Part shown: piece after piece, positions 51,023-59,874 of the stretch
Layout: each line of letters starts with the position of its first letter
Numbering within the stretch: position 1 is the stretch's first letter
Assembly (NCBI GenBank): GCA_018436595.1
Contig: JAHDLC010000006.1
Location: 51,437 to 115,436 of the forward strand
Direction of reading: 5' to 3'
DNA: 64,000 bases
DNA from: Synergistaceae bacterium
Lineage (GTDB): Bacteria; Synergistota; Synergistia; Synergistales; Aminobacteriaceae
Position numbers and translations under genes: made by a program
The notes under the pieces: generated by a model
The model's input: the letters and a program-made list of their open reading frames with translations, nothing else
Database searches by the model: none
Told to the model about the DNA's origin: nothing

Positions 51023-52019
51023 AGATCGACTTGGGGATCATGCCGTGGATGCCCTTGTCGCCGTCCACCACCTGGGTGACGCGGAAGTCGGCGGCGAGGC
51101 TGCACAGGGAGTAGGCCTCCTCCCTGGAGAGTCCCTTTTCCCGCATAAGGAAGGAGACCGCTTCTCGGATGGCCATCTTCATGGCTTCGTCCAGGTCCGG
51201 ATGGAACCCCATGACGATCCAGTGGGTAGGCGTTTCGGCGAGGGGGTAATGGAGCTTCATGTCCTTCCGGACCACGAACTGCAGTTCCGCTTCCTCGAAG
51301 TAGGTTTCCGCGGCGGCGATGCTTACCTCCCCGTCTCCCTGGACGGCATGGGCGTCGGCAGCCATGAAGAGGGCCCCCGGGACGTTCACGGGAATGTACA
51401 GCGTGGATCCTTCCGCGAGTTCCTTGTTGTCCATGTTTCCGGCGAAGTAGCCCGGGACGGCGGGAGGCAGCACCTCGCCGGGACGGGGGGCGACGGCCAT
51501 GGTGCCCAGGAAGGGCCTGGTCCGCAGGGTCACCCCGGGGGCGAATTCAATGGTCTTCCTGTCCTCCGAGAGGCAGAGAGGTTTCAGGAAGCCCCTGCTG
51601 AAGCCCTCGGGCAGACCGCCGATGTTCATGTGGTCCGGGTAGATGTGGGTTACGGCGTATTTCCCGGGAACAAGGCGCCTGATCCGGACCTCCAGGGTGT
51701 CGCCGGGCTGGGCTCCGTTGATGCGGAAGGGGCCGGTAAAGGCATAAACGCCGGTCCCCTGTTCCTTCATCTCCGTGCGGAGGGCGAGCATATCGTCGAA
51801 GGTCATGTCCGGAGAAAGATTCCCCGCCATGAGCATGACCGTGTTGAAAACAACAGTGTCTCCGTCGTCGATCACGAGGGCGGGGGGTATATCGGCCCGG
51901 AGCATGCCGTTGTAGGCCTGTTCCTTCGTGATGAAGAACGTGTGGGTTCGTGCGTGTCCCGCCGACGGGGCGATCAGGAGAATGACAAGGGCGGAAACAA
52001 GCAGCATCGTGAAAAACAT
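51015..52019 (-). CDS. Exported acetamidase/formamidase family protein
   Basis: 334 residues. The acetamidase/formamidase pattern is clear: GPFRINGAQPGDTLEVRIRR, GNMDNKELAEGSTLYIPVNV, and FMAADAHAVQGDGEVSIAA with the conserved D/H/E residues. The first 23 residues (FFTMLLVSALVILLIAPSAG) form a signal peptide, whereas the well-known enzymes are cytoplasmic. Family members hydrolyse formamide, acetamide or related amides to ammonia and acid. ATG 52019 follows GGAGGT; a TATACT -10 candidate lies at 52058-52063 on this strand. Confidence 0.85.
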   Translation of the reverse strand: MFFTMLLVSALVILLIAPSAGHARTHTFFITKEQAYNGMLRADIPPALVIDDGDTVVFNTVMLMAGNLSPDMTFDDMLALRTEMKEQGTGVYAFTGPFRINGAQPGDTLEVRIRRLVPGKYAVTHIYPDHMNIGGLPEGFSRGFLKPLCLSEDRKTIEFAPGVTLRTRPFLGTMAVAPRPGEVLPPAVPGYFAGNMDNKELAEGSTLYIPVNVPGALFMAADAHAVQGDGEVSIAAAETYFEEAELQFVVRKDMKLHYPLAETPTHWIVMGFHPDLDEAMKMAIREAVSFLMREKGLSREEAYSLCSLAADFRVTQVVDGDKGIHGMIPKSIFS

Positions 52020-52160
52020 GGCTGTGCACCTCCGAAGAAAGGATTCTGTATGGTGCGAGTATAGCATTTTTCTGCGGGAGCATGTCCGGGAGGTTCGGGA
52101 TCGGGACACCGGCGGAACGAAATCCGTCCCTTGCCTGCAGGAGGGGAAGAACTTATAATT

Positions 52161-52189
52161 TTGATATCGATTGAGTTGTAAATTTTATA
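52161..52189 (+). promoter_or_regulatory. AT-rich promoter candidate upstream of the GGDEF unit
   Basis: TTGATA (52161-52166), 17 bases, TTTATA (52184-52189), inside an AT-rich patch (about 52150-52225) that contrasts with the GC-rich surroundings. Such a patch could also bind a nucleoid or other regulatory protein. Confidence 0.5.
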
Positions 52190-52247
52190 AATGGATAAAA
52201 TAAAAGCGAAAAAATAAAATGTTTAATAGCGGTTTGGAGGTTGCACC

Positions 52248-52328
52248 ATGACTGTCCCCCAATCGAGTGTCGTGCTTCAGATCCTGCCCGGAGATGGAAA
52301 TCCTTTCCCCATGGGGGTTTTCTTATGA
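52248..52328 (+). CDS. Putative 26-codon leader ORF coupled to the GGDEF gene
   Basis: ATG 52248 is preceded at seven bases by TTGGAGG (52234-52240), the best ribosome binding site in this gap. The ORF encodes 26 residues, starting MTVPQSS and ending MGVFL. Its TGA stop (52326-52328) overlaps the ATG of the diguanylate cyclase (52325-52327). It has no charged residues except one aspartate. It could be a leader peptide that sets translation of the cyclase, or a small hydrophobic protein. Only the ribosome binding site and the overlap support it. Confidence 0.45.
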   Translation: MTVPQSSVVLQILPGDGNPFPMGVFL

Positions 52329-53797
52329 CGGACAGGATGCTGACTTCACGGAAGGTCCCGAATCCGTGTGGGCCCGAGATGCCCCGGCTCCTGGCCCGGA
52401 TTTTCTCCACCCTCCTCGAAGCGGGGGAGGATAACAGGGACGCTGCCGTGGAAAACGGACTGAAGAGCCTCGGCGAATTTCTCCGGGTTGAGAGGAGCTA
52501 TATTTTCCTTTTCAGGCGGGAGGACGGCGAAAAGCTCATGGACAATACCCATGAATGGTGTGCTCCACGAGTGCATTCGGAAAAAGCCCGTCTCCAGGCC
52601 GTGCCCGTGTCCCTCATCTCAAGGTCAATGGATCTTTTCGCCAGGGGCGAAGTGCTGAACATTCCCAGGGTCTCGGATCTTTCCGATGAGTCCGGAACGG
52701 AAAAAGCGCTTCTCGAGTCCCAGGGAATACAGTCCGCCCTGATGGTGCCGCTGACGATCAACGGAAAACTCCGGGGCTTTCTCGGGTTTGACGCGGTGCA
52801 CAGGATCCGGGAGTGGTCGGGGGATGAAACGGCGCTCCTCTCCCTGCTCGGGAAGATGTTCGCCGGAGCCTTCGAACTGTGGGAACGGACCCGCCTTCTC
52901 CGGGAAATGAACGAAGACCTGGAGGCCAGAATTGCCGACCGCACGGAAGAGCTCGGCCTGATCCTGCGCACCATGGACGAGGGATATTTCGTTCTCGACG
53001 GGGGAGGCGATTTTCTCAACGTGAACGAGGGGTTTTCAAGAATCTCCGGTTTTTCCGCCGGGGAACTCCTTTCCATGTCCGTCTTTGACCTCCTGAACGG
53101 TTCGTTTCCCGGCGGATTGGCGGAAGAGCGCTCCGGGAACGGCCAGACTTCGGGGATCTCCTTTGAGACTACGATCAGCCGAAAGGACGGTTCCCGGAGG
53201 GATATATCAGTGACGGGCCGTTTCCTTCCGGAGACGGGAACCTTCGCCGCATTCGTCAGGGATATTTCCGAACGGGTACGCCGGGAGCGGACCATGAATT
53301 TCAGGGCGACCCACGATCCGCTGACCAATCTGCCGAACAGGCTTTGCTTTCTCGAAAGGGTGGAACAGGCACTCAAAAGGGCTGCCGAAACCGGCGATTC
53401 CCTGGCGGTAGCCATGGTAGACCTCAACCGTTTCAAGCGGGTGAACGACGCCCTCGGGCACGCCGAAGGGGACAAGGTTCTGGGGGAAATCGCCCGGATC
53501 CTCTCCGGTGCCGTGAGGGACTCGGACACGGTTGCCCGGTGGGGCGGTGACGAATTCGTTCTTCTGTTCGAGAAGGTGCGGGATGCCGCCGATGCCCTGG
53601 CCCTGGCCTCGAGGGTCTCGGACGCGGTGCGTGTTTCGAGGCACATTCAGGGGCGGGAGTCGGTCATTACGGCGAGCATCGGTGTGGCTCTCTTCCCCCG
53701 GCATGGGCACACGGCCGATGACCTGCTCCGGTGTGCCGACAAGGCCATGTACAGAATCAAGAACGGAAAGGGAGGATTTCTGCTCTATTCCGGGTGA
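52325..53797 (+). CDS. Diguanylate cyclase with GAF and PAS sensory domains
   Basis: 490 residues: a GAF domain (about 20-185), a PAS domain (about 210-320) and a GGDEF domain (about 330-490). The active-site motif GGDEF is intact at 407-411, and the product-inhibition I-site RxxD is present at 398-401 (RDSD), five residues upstream. It should make cyclic di-GMP in the cytoplasm in response to a ligand bound by GAF or PAS. There is no signal peptide or membrane helix. Its 3' end overlaps the convergent ModC gene by 41 bases. Confidence 0.93.
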   Translation: MTDRMLTSRKVPNPCGPEMPRLLARIFSTLLEAGEDNRDAAVENGLKSLGEFLRVERSYIFLFRREDGEKLMDNTHEWCAPRVHSEKARLQAVPVSLISRSMDLFARGEVLNIPRVSDLSDESGTEKALLESQGIQSALMVPLTINGKLRGFLGFDAVHRIREWSGDETALLSLLGKMFAGAFELWERTRLLREMNEDLEARIADRTEELGLILRTMDEGYFVLDGGGDFLNVNEGFSRISGFSAGELLSMSVFDLLNGSFPGGLAEERSGNGQTSGISFETTISRKDGSRRDISVTGRFLPETGTFAAFVRDISERVRRERTMNFRATHDPLTNLPNRLCFLERVEQALKRAAETGDSLAVAMVDLNRFKRVNDALGHAEGDKVLGEIARILSGAVRDSDTVARWGGDEFVLLFEKVRDAADALALASRVSDAVRVSRHIQGRESVITASIGVALFPRHGHTADDLLRCADKAMYRIKNGKGGFLLYSG

Positions 53798-54884
53798 ACT
53801 CGGGGGCGCAGATTCTTGGTCCCATCCAGACTTCCACCGAAGGGGGAGGGACGGCGAAGCGGACCGGTGATCCCTGATGGAGACTCAGGGTTTCGTAGGC
53901 CCCTGAAGAATGTTCCGCCTGCCACATGGTCCCGTCTTCGGCCGCCAGGTAGAGCCTGACGGAACTCCCGAGGGGAATGATCTCTTCCACTGCGGCCGTG
54001 AAGATGTTGGTGCCAAGGTCCGGGTCCACCGGGAGATCCGGGTAGAGGATCCTGATCCTGTCCGGTGCCACAAAAACCAGTCCCTCTCCCGGAAAAAGAG
54101 AACCTCCGTCGAGATCAAGGCAGACTGTGTTTCCCTCGAACCGGAACCCTCCTTCCCGGGAGACGATCTTTCCCCGAAAGAGGTTGCCCCACCCCAGGGC
54201 ATTCCATGCTTCCCCCCGGGCCCCCCGTTCCCACAGCCGCCCCACGGGAAAGGATTCCGCGGTGATACCTTCTTTCATCACCGTCACCCGGTCGCCGAGG
54301 GAACACAGATCCTCGATCTGGTGAGTGACATACACCATGGGAATGCCAGCTTCCCGCCGGATGTCCCGGAGTTCCCGCCTGAGGCTCCTCCTGAGAGGGC
54401 CGTCAAGGGCGCTGAATGGTTCGTCCAGCAGCAGCAGTTCGGGCTCGGCGGCAAGTGCCCGGGCGAGGGCGACCCTCTGGCGCTGCCCTCCCGAGAGCTT
54501 GTCAGGATGTCGGTCCTCGAATCCGGACATTTTCACCCTGGCGAGCCATTCGCCGGCTTTTGTCCGCCGCCTCTTCCCCTGCGGCAGGGCGTAGGCCACG
54601 TTTTCCAGGACGGTCATGTGAGGGAAGAGGGCCAGGTTCTGGAAGAGAAGCCCCACCTTCCTGTCCCGAGGGGGGACGTCGATTTTTTCAGCCGAGGAAA
54701 AAAGGATTCTTTCCCCAAGGGAGATCTTTCCTTCCAGCGGGGTCCTCAGTCCGGCCAGCGACCTGAGTGTCAGTGATTTGCCCGATCCGCTCCGCCCGAA
54801 GAGCACCGCCGTCTCCGCCCCGACCTCCATGGAGACGTTTAGGGAAAAGTTTCCGGCCGCATCCCGGAATTCAGCATGAAGCAC
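53757..54884 (-). CDS. modC: Molybdate/tungstate-type ABC transporter ATP-binding protein
   Basis: 375 residues. It has Walker A (GRSGSGKS), Q-loop (LLFQNLALFPHMTV), ABC signature (LSGGQRQRVALARAL), Walker B (LLLLDEPFSALD) and H-loop (VYVTHQ). The C-terminal 140 residues carry a MOP/TOBE-like domain, as in ModC. It forms the ATPase of the importer with the genes upstream, and overlaps the permease gene by 14 bases. Tungstate rather than molybdate may be the physiological ligand, given the tungsten enzyme in this window. Confidence 0.88.
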   Translation of the reverse strand: MLHAEFRDAAGNFSLNVSMEVGAETAVLFGRSGSGKSLTLRSLAGLRTPLEGKISLGERILFSSAEKIDVPPRDRKVGLLFQNLALFPHMTVLENVAYALPQGKRRRTKAGEWLARVKMSGFEDRHPDKLSGGQRQRVALARALAAEPELLLLDEPFSALDGPLRRSLRRELRDIRREAGIPMVYVTHQIEDLCSLGDRVTVMKEGITAESFPVGRLWERGARGEAWNALGWGNLFRGKIVSREGGFRFEGNTVCLDLDGGSLFPGEGLVFVAPDRIRILYPDLPVDPDLGTNIFTAAVEEIIPLGSSVRLYLAAEDGTMWQAEHSSGAYETLSLHQGSPVRFAVPPPSVEVWMGPRICAPEFTRNRAEILPFRS

Positions 54885-55521
54885 GATGATCCTTCCTTCC
54901 TTCCTCCAGCATCCGGACAGCGTAAAGGCTGGCGAGCCCCGCCCCCACGAGAAGCAGGGCCGCTCCGTGGGCCCGGGCGAAATTGAGGGTTTCCACCTGG
55001 TTGTAGATATAGAGGGGCAGTGTCTGGGTCCGTCCCGGAATATTGCCGGCGATCATAAGGGAGACGCCGAAATCGCCGAGAGCCCTGGCCGCCGAAAGGG
55101 CGAGGCCGACAAGGAGCATGCGCCGGGCAAGGGGCAGGGTGACGGTGAAAAAAACCGTGGATTCCTTTTTTCCCAGGGTCCTGGCGGCGTCCTCGAGTTC
55201 CCTGTCCACCGAAGCAAAGGCCGCCCGGGCCGCCTGGATCATGATGGGGGACGCAGACACCGTGGCTCCGACAACAAGGGCGGGAAAGGAGAAAAGGATG
55301 TCCATTTCCCGGAGAAGAGGATTTCTTCCGATAAAAAAGAGAAGGTAGAAACCCATCACGGACGGCGGAAGAATCAGGGGAAGCTGCGCAAGGAGAGAGC
55401 AGGCTTCCTTGCCGAAAAAATCCCTGCGGGCAAGAACCCACCCCGCCCCTCCTCCAAGGAGGATGAGAAGCGGAACAGTGAAGAAAAGGACTTTCAGGCT
55501 CAGGAGGAGGGGGGGGAGCAT
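54871..55521 (-). CDS. modB: Molybdate/tungstate-type ABC transporter permease
   Basis: 216 residues with five to six membrane segments and the EAA-type cytoplasmic loop seen in ELEDAARTLGKKESTVFFTV, which contacts the ATPase. LPLILPPSVMGFYLLFFIGR is a strongly conserved ModB stretch. It lies between modA (seven bases upstream) and modC (overlapping), forming a single operon. Confidence 0.9.
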   Translation of the reverse strand: MLPPLLLSLKVLFFTVPLLILLGGGAGWVLARRDFFGKEACSLLAQLPLILPPSVMGFYLLFFIGRNPLLREMDILFSFPALVVGATVSASPIMIQAARAAFASVDRELEDAARTLGKKESTVFFTVTLPLARRMLLVGLALSAARALGDFGVSLMIAGNIPGRTQTLPLYIYNQVETLNFARAHGAALLLVGAGLASLYAVRMLEEGRKDHRASC

Positions 55522-55528
55522 CGTTCCG

Positions 55529-56272
55529 TCAGCGGTCCACTGGAATAAAACCGAATTCCTTCATCACCGGCTCCGCCCCGGGAGAGCGGAGGAAGTCCCA
55601 GAAGGCCTCCAGGTGTGCCGTTTTCTTTCCTTTGACGAGACCGCCGAAGAGTACCTGCGGGGGCGTGTCAAGTTCAGTCCATTTTCCTCCCTCAAGCCGC
55701 AGGGCGACGCTGAGGGGAATGACGGTCAGATCCGCTCCGCCGCTTTGGGCGGCGAGGGCTGTCTTCAATACGTCTCCTCCGAGAATGAGCCTTCCGCTTT
55801 TTTCGATTTTCTCAAAAAATCCTTTTCCCTGAAGATATTCCTTTGCCATCCGACCGAAGGGTGCCGTCTCGGGATTTGCGATGGCTACCTTCAGCCCGTC
55901 CGAGCCGAGCAGGTCGAGGGAGGGGGCATCGCTCCCCATGCGCCAGAGGACAAGGGGCATCTTTACGAAGGGCAGGGGATCGCCGTCGAGAAGCCCTTTC
56001 TCCAGGGCGTACCGGGCCCATTTTTCGTCGGCGCTGAGAAAGAGCCCGAAGGGAGCCCCGCTTTCGATCTGCCGCGCCAGGTTTCCCGACGCCCCATAGA
56101 CACCCTGGAGATCCGTGCCGTGCTCGCTGTTGAACCGGGGGATGGCCTTTTCCATGGCAGGCTGGAGAGATGCTGCGGCCGCAACGATCTCTGCCCGGGC
56201 GGGCAGGGAGGGAGCCGGAAAAAGAAGGGAAAAGAAAAGAAAACCCGCAAGATGCCTGAGAAGCGTTTTCAC
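55529..56272 (-). CDS. modA: Molybdate/tungstate ABC transporter substrate-binding protein
   Basis: 247 residues with a signal peptide (HLAGFLFFSLLFPAPSLPARA). ModA features: AAASLQPAMEKAIPRFN with the anion-binding serine, YGASGNLARQIESGAPFGLFLSADEKW, and VAIANPETAPFGRMA. GTG 56272 is preferred over the in-frame ATG at 56308, because that ATG lies in the -10 box of the operon promoter and the GTG follows AAAAGGAG. First gene of modABC on the minus strand. Confidence 0.9.
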   Translation of the reverse strand: MKTLLRHLAGFLFFSLLFPAPSLPARAEIVAAAASLQPAMEKAIPRFNSEHGTDLQGVYGASGNLARQIESGAPFGLFLSADEKWARYALEKGLLDGDPLPFVKMPLVLWRMGSDAPSLDLLGSDGLKVAIANPETAPFGRMAKEYLQGKGFFEKIEKSGRLILGGDVLKTALAAQSGGADLTVIPLSVALRLEGGKWTELDTPPQVLFGGLVKGKKTAHLEAFWDFLRSPGAEPVMKEFGFIPVDR

Positions 56273-56289
56273 AGAAATCGTCTCCTTTT

Positions 56290-56343
56290 GCAACCAGGTT
56301 GCTTTCATTGTACCAGAGTGCTGAAAGGATGCAACATGGTTGC
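56290..56343 (-). promoter_or_regulatory. modABC promoter with two identical-type 13-bp palindromes
   Basis: On the minus strand TTGCAT (plus 56329-56334), 16 bases, TACAAT (plus 56307-56312). Two GCAAC-N3-GTTGC palindromes flank it: GCAACATGGTTGC (56331-56343) over the -35 box and GCAACCAGGTTGC (56290-56302) just after the start of transcription. A repressor binding both would block the promoter. Confidence 0.75.
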
Positions 56344-56392
56344 GTTTACGGAGCGCCGTTCATCTCCCTCATGTTCACCTCCGGGGATTGCT

Positions 56393-57274
56393 TTATTGTG
56401 ACATGACCTCGTACCCCGCAAGAACATCGAAAAGCTCCTCATCAATTCCGCTCTGCCTCAGGCGGTGGTAGGAACGCCCAAGATCCTCGAGAAGATCGTC
56501 GATATTACGGTCAGCCCGCTCCATGGCCGTCAGGCGGCTCGCATTTTCGCTCGCGAGGGATTCCGCACAGGCACGAAAAACGGAGACGAAAAAATATTCC
56601 CGGAGAAGGCCGCCGAAGGTGGTATTCTCCCGGTCGAGGATCTCCGGAAGAGATTTCGACGGCCAGGCAATCGCGGTTATCCGCCTGACCCATTCCCGAT
56701 CGAGGGGGAGGATCCGTTTCCCTTCGGGGGCATACCCCGCTCCGGAAAGAGGGCTATTGTAGAAAAGATAAAACTCCGCCCCATCGGCGGGGTTCTCGCC
56801 CCGCAAGGCTGAGAGCAGGATTTCTCCGACAAGGGGGATGATCCCCTTCGCAGACCCGGGGACGGGGTAAAGAGCCTCCATTCGGAAACCGGCGTCCTTC
56901 AGCTGTGAATGGACCCGCTCTCCAACGGACCAGATCCTGACCCGCTTCGTCTCTTTTTTCAGAGTGTCGATCGCATACTCGGAGACGGTTTCATTGAACT
57001 CTCCCACAAGCCCCTGGTCCGAACCAAAGACCACTGCCCGTATTTCTTCTGTTCTCCTGCCTTCGGGCGCCGAAAAAGCCTCACTTCCGGAGGCGCTCCG
57101 GAATGCGGCCCCGAGGCCGATTTCCACGGTACGGAAATACTCGGCAAGGGCGGCCACTGAACGCTCGTATTGGCCGATGCTTGATGCGGCGAGGGATTTC
57201 ATCGTCCTGACAACGGACTGAAGATCCGACGCGCTGTCTATCTTTTTTCGCAGGCCTGCCGTCGTCTCGCTCAT
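56393..57274 (-). CDS. atpG: N-ATPase gamma subunit
   Basis: 293 residues. The N-terminal helix (AGLRKKIDSASDLQSVVRTM, then KSLAASSIGQYE) and the C-terminal helix (ASRLTAMERADRNIDDLLEDL, then YHRLRQSGIDEELFDVLAGY) are the paired coiled-coil of the rotor shaft. The central Rossmann-like domain (VFGSDQGLVGEFNETV) is also recognisable. It connects the catalytic hexamer to the c-ring. It is the last gene of the operon and overlaps atpA by four bases (ATGA). No terminator is seen before modA. Confidence 0.93.
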   Translation of the reverse strand: MSETTAGLRKKIDSASDLQSVVRTMKSLAASSIGQYERSVAALAEYFRTVEIGLGAAFRSASGSEAFSAPEGRRTEEIRAVVFGSDQGLVGEFNETVSEYAIDTLKKETKRVRIWSVGERVHSQLKDAGFRMEALYPVPGSAKGIIPLVGEILLSALRGENPADGAEFYLFYNSPLSGAGYAPEGKRILPLDREWVRRITAIAWPSKSLPEILDRENTTFGGLLREYFFVSVFRACAESLASENASRLTAMERADRNIDDLLEDLGRSYHRLRQSGIDEELFDVLAGYEVMSQ

Positions 57275-58980
57275 GATTTTTTCTTTCCCGGTCCCGGGCT
57301 TTTCTTCTTCGTACTTTCGGCGGCAGCCGAGACGCCGTTCTTCTCAGCCTCATGAGCGAGTTGCGGGTCCGCCGGTTCCTCCGGTTCAGACAGGGGCTCA
57401 CCGGCTTCGCTTTCGGCCGGAAGGGCTTCCTCCTTCCCGCCGGAGAAAAATGTCCCGAGGGCCTGCCGGGCGATCTCCGTGATCGCCTCCCGGTCCTCCG
57501 CCTTCAACGTATCGGCGGTGAAAAGCCGCTCTCTCAGGTCGTCCGGCATGGCCTCGGCGGCCTGCTGCACGGCCCGTTCAGCCTCGTCGATTCTGTTCAG
57601 GGGAATCTCGTCGAAAAGTTCCGCGCTGATGGCGAGCAGGATGGCGATCTGGGCCGGAACAGATATGGGGGAAAATTCAGGCTGTTTCAAAGATCCCCGA
57701 ATCCTCCGTCCGTGGGCCATGGTTTTTCGGGCATCATCATCGAGCCGGGCTCCAAAACGGGCGAAGGACTCGAGTTCCTCGAACTGGGAGTAGGCGAGCT
57801 TCAGATCGCCCGCAACGGACCGGAAAGCCGCGAGCTGGGCCTTCCCTCCGACCCGGGAGACCGATTTCCCCACATCAACGGCGGGAAGCACCCCAAGCTC
57901 GAAAAGGGACGGGGAGAGGTAAATCTGTCCGTCCGTTATGGAGATGAGGTTCGTGGGGATATAGGCCGATATGTTCTGGGCATCCGTCGCGATGATCGGG
58001 AGGGCGGTGAGTGAGCCGCCTCCCCGCTCTTTCCGGAGGTGAGTCGCCCGCTCAAGAAGACGGGAGTGGATGTAGAAGATATCGCCGGGAAAGGCTTCAC
58101 GGCCGGGCGGACGGCGAAGAAGAAGGGACAGTTCCCGGTACGACCGGGCGTGATTGGTGAGATCGTCGTAAACGATGAGGACGTTCCGGCCCTCCTCCAT
58201 GAAAAACTCGGCGATGCTTGTGGCCGCGTAGGGGGCTATATAGGTGAGTCCAGGGGCCTCGTTCCCCTCGGTTACCATCACCACGGTATACCCGAGAGCT
58301 CCCCTGTCACGGAGGATGGCCACGGTCTTGGCCACGGAAGCGGCTCTCTGTCCGATCGCACAGTAGACGCACAGGACATCCTGCCGTCCCTGGTTCAAAA
58401 TAGTGTCGAGGGCGATGGTGGTTTTTCCCGTCTGACGGTCGCCGAGGATCAGCTCCCGCTGCCCCCTGCCTATGGGGATGAGGGCGTCGATTACCTGGAT
58501 GCCCGTCTGGAGCGGTTCTGTTACCGGTGCCCTGTCCATGATGGGCACCGAAGGCCGTTCAATGGGCAGGCGCTGTGAGGATCGGATCGGGCCTGTGCCG
58601 TCGAGGGGGCGTCCCAGGGGATCGATGACCCTGCCGAGCAGTGCATGCCCCACCGGGATGTCCATAACCCGTCCGGTGCGCCGGACCTCGTCTCCGGCAA
58701 AGATGTGGGAATACTCGCCCAGCAGAACCACGCCGATTTCGTCTTCATCCACGTTGAAGGCTATGCCGAACACACCCCCGGGAAATTCGAGCAGTTCCTC
58801 GTACCCCGCGCCGGGAAGGCCCGATACGGTGGCAATTCCCGTGGTCACAGTCTTCACGGTGCCGACTTCCCTCGCTTCCAGACGGGGGGAGAAGCTTTCA
58901 ACGCCCTTCCCGATGGCGTCAAAGGCTTTTTCATAGAGGCTCCTGAGATTCTCTGTTCTCTCTGTCCTCTCCGTCCTCAT
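57271..58980 (-). CDS. atpA: N-ATPase alpha subunit
   Basis: 569 residues, longer than the usual 500-515. It has the non-catalytic nucleotide-binding loop GDRQTGKT, the YDDLTNHARSYREL segment and the QPEFSPISVPAQIAIL segment of F-type alpha chains. The extra length is a C-terminal tail of about 60 residues rich in Glu, Pro and Lys (ending KKKSPGPGKKKS). The N-terminus contains a short threefold repeat (TERTERTEN) from 9-bp tandem DNA. It overlaps atpF and atpG by ATGA at either end. Confidence 0.95.
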   Translation of the reverse strand: MRTERTERTENLRSLYEKAFDAIGKGVESFSPRLEAREVGTVKTVTTGIATVSGLPGAGYEELLEFPGGVFGIAFNVDEDEIGVVLLGEYSHIFAGDEVRRTGRVMDIPVGHALLGRVIDPLGRPLDGTGPIRSSQRLPIERPSVPIMDRAPVTEPLQTGIQVIDALIPIGRGQRELILGDRQTGKTTIALDTILNQGRQDVLCVYCAIGQRAASVAKTVAILRDRGALGYTVVMVTEGNEAPGLTYIAPYAATSIAEFFMEEGRNVLIVYDDLTNHARSYRELSLLLRRPPGREAFPGDIFYIHSRLLERATHLRKERGGGSLTALPIIATDAQNISAYIPTNLISITDGQIYLSPSLFELGVLPAVDVGKSVSRVGGKAQLAAFRSVAGDLKLAYSQFEELESFARFGARLDDDARKTMAHGRRIRGSLKQPEFSPISVPAQIAILLAISAELFDEIPLNRIDEAERAVQQAAEAMPDDLRERLFTADTLKAEDREAITEIARQALGTFFSGGKEEALPAESEAGEPLSEPEEPADPQLAHEAEKNGVSAAAESTKKKSPGPGKKKS

Positions 58981-59870
58981 AGGTTGTCCTTTTCCTCTTC
59001 ACCGGGAGGATCGGACGTCTGCCGCTTCTTCGGAGGATTCTTGGCGGACCGGGAAGGGCCTTTCAATGAGGCATCCTCTTTTCCCCCATCAGCCGGAGAA
59101 GGTGATGCTTTTTTCCCCGGTTTGATCAGATCCTCGACCGACTCTCTTAAAGACAGCAAATAGTCGTCGATGGTCCAGGATATTTTCTGTCCGCTCACCG
59201 AGAGTTCCATGCCCGCCACGAGGTTCTTTTCCACCGTGAACTCCGGTTCTTTTTTCAGGGAAAAAAGTTTTTTCACTTCCTGCCCGATCGTGTTCCGCTG
59301 CTCTTCCGTGAGCGAAAATGCCGTTCTCAGCCGCACTGAAGCATCAGGGGCCATTGTTTTTGGGGCAAGGCCCTTCCGTTCTTCCTCGTCCATCTTCCCC
59401 AGCCTGCGGAGAAAGAGATCTATTATTTTACTTTCAAGCTCCTCCCCGGCGAGATCGGACAGAGTCTTCCGGACTATGGAAAAGACTTCTTCCCGCACCC
59501 GCCTCTGAAAGTCTTCCTCAAGCCGGGAGGCGTCCCTTTCCAGGTCCTCCCGCCATTTTGCCCGCAGGATTTCCGCGGAGGACCGGGCTTCTTCGAGAAG
59601 ATGGATTTTCTCGCTCTTTGCCTTTTCAGCGGCTGCGTTCATCAGTTCCGTACGCTCCCGGTCGAAGATCCCGCTCTTCCGCTGGAACTCCTCTTTTTCT
59701 TTCAGGGCTTCCATTTTCAGGGCTTTCGCGTCGCCCAGCTGTTCTTCGATCCGTTTTTCCCGCGCGTCGATTGCTCTCAGCACCGGCTTGTAGAGAAAAC
59801 GCTTCATTAACCATACCAGAAGAAGAAAATTTATAGCCTGGGCAGCGACGGTAAACCAGTCGATGGGCAT
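58977..59870 (-). CDS. atpF: N-ATPase b subunit with delta-like C-terminal domain (b-delta fusion)
   Basis: 297 residues, about twice the normal b length. Residues 1-30 hold the membrane anchor (FTVAAQAINFLLLVWLMKRF), and 30-130 are the charged stalk helix. Residues about 170-245 resemble the C-terminal part of the delta subunit: a helix (TEEQRNTIGQEVKKLFSLK), then EFTVEKNLVAGMELSVSGQK and a closing helix (DYLLSLRESVEDLI), like the 'GG.VLRIGDkviDGSVrgkLerL' end of AtpH. No separate atpH exists in the operon, so this protein probably supplies both functions. A low-complexity Lys/Pro/Ser tail of about 45 residues follows. Confidence 0.9.
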   Translation of the reverse strand: MPIDWFTVAAQAINFLLLVWLMKRFLYKPVLRAIDAREKRIEEQLGDAKALKMEALKEKEEFQRKSGIFDRERTELMNAAAEKAKSEKIHLLEEARSSAEILRAKWREDLERDASRLEEDFQRRVREEVFSIVRKTLSDLAGEELESKIIDLFLRRLGKMDEEERKGLAPKTMAPDASVRLRTAFSLTEEQRNTIGQEVKKLFSLKKEPEFTVEKNLVAGMELSVSGQKISWTIDDYLLSLRESVEDLIKPGKKASPSPADGGKEDASLKGPSRSAKNPPKKRQTSDPPGEEEKDNL

Positions 59871-59874
59871 GGTC

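Noticed and set aside
56273..56308. ATG 56308 as start of modA
   Set aside because: It lies in the -10 box of the promoter and within the first palindrome region; GTG 56272 fits the signal peptide and ribosome binding site.
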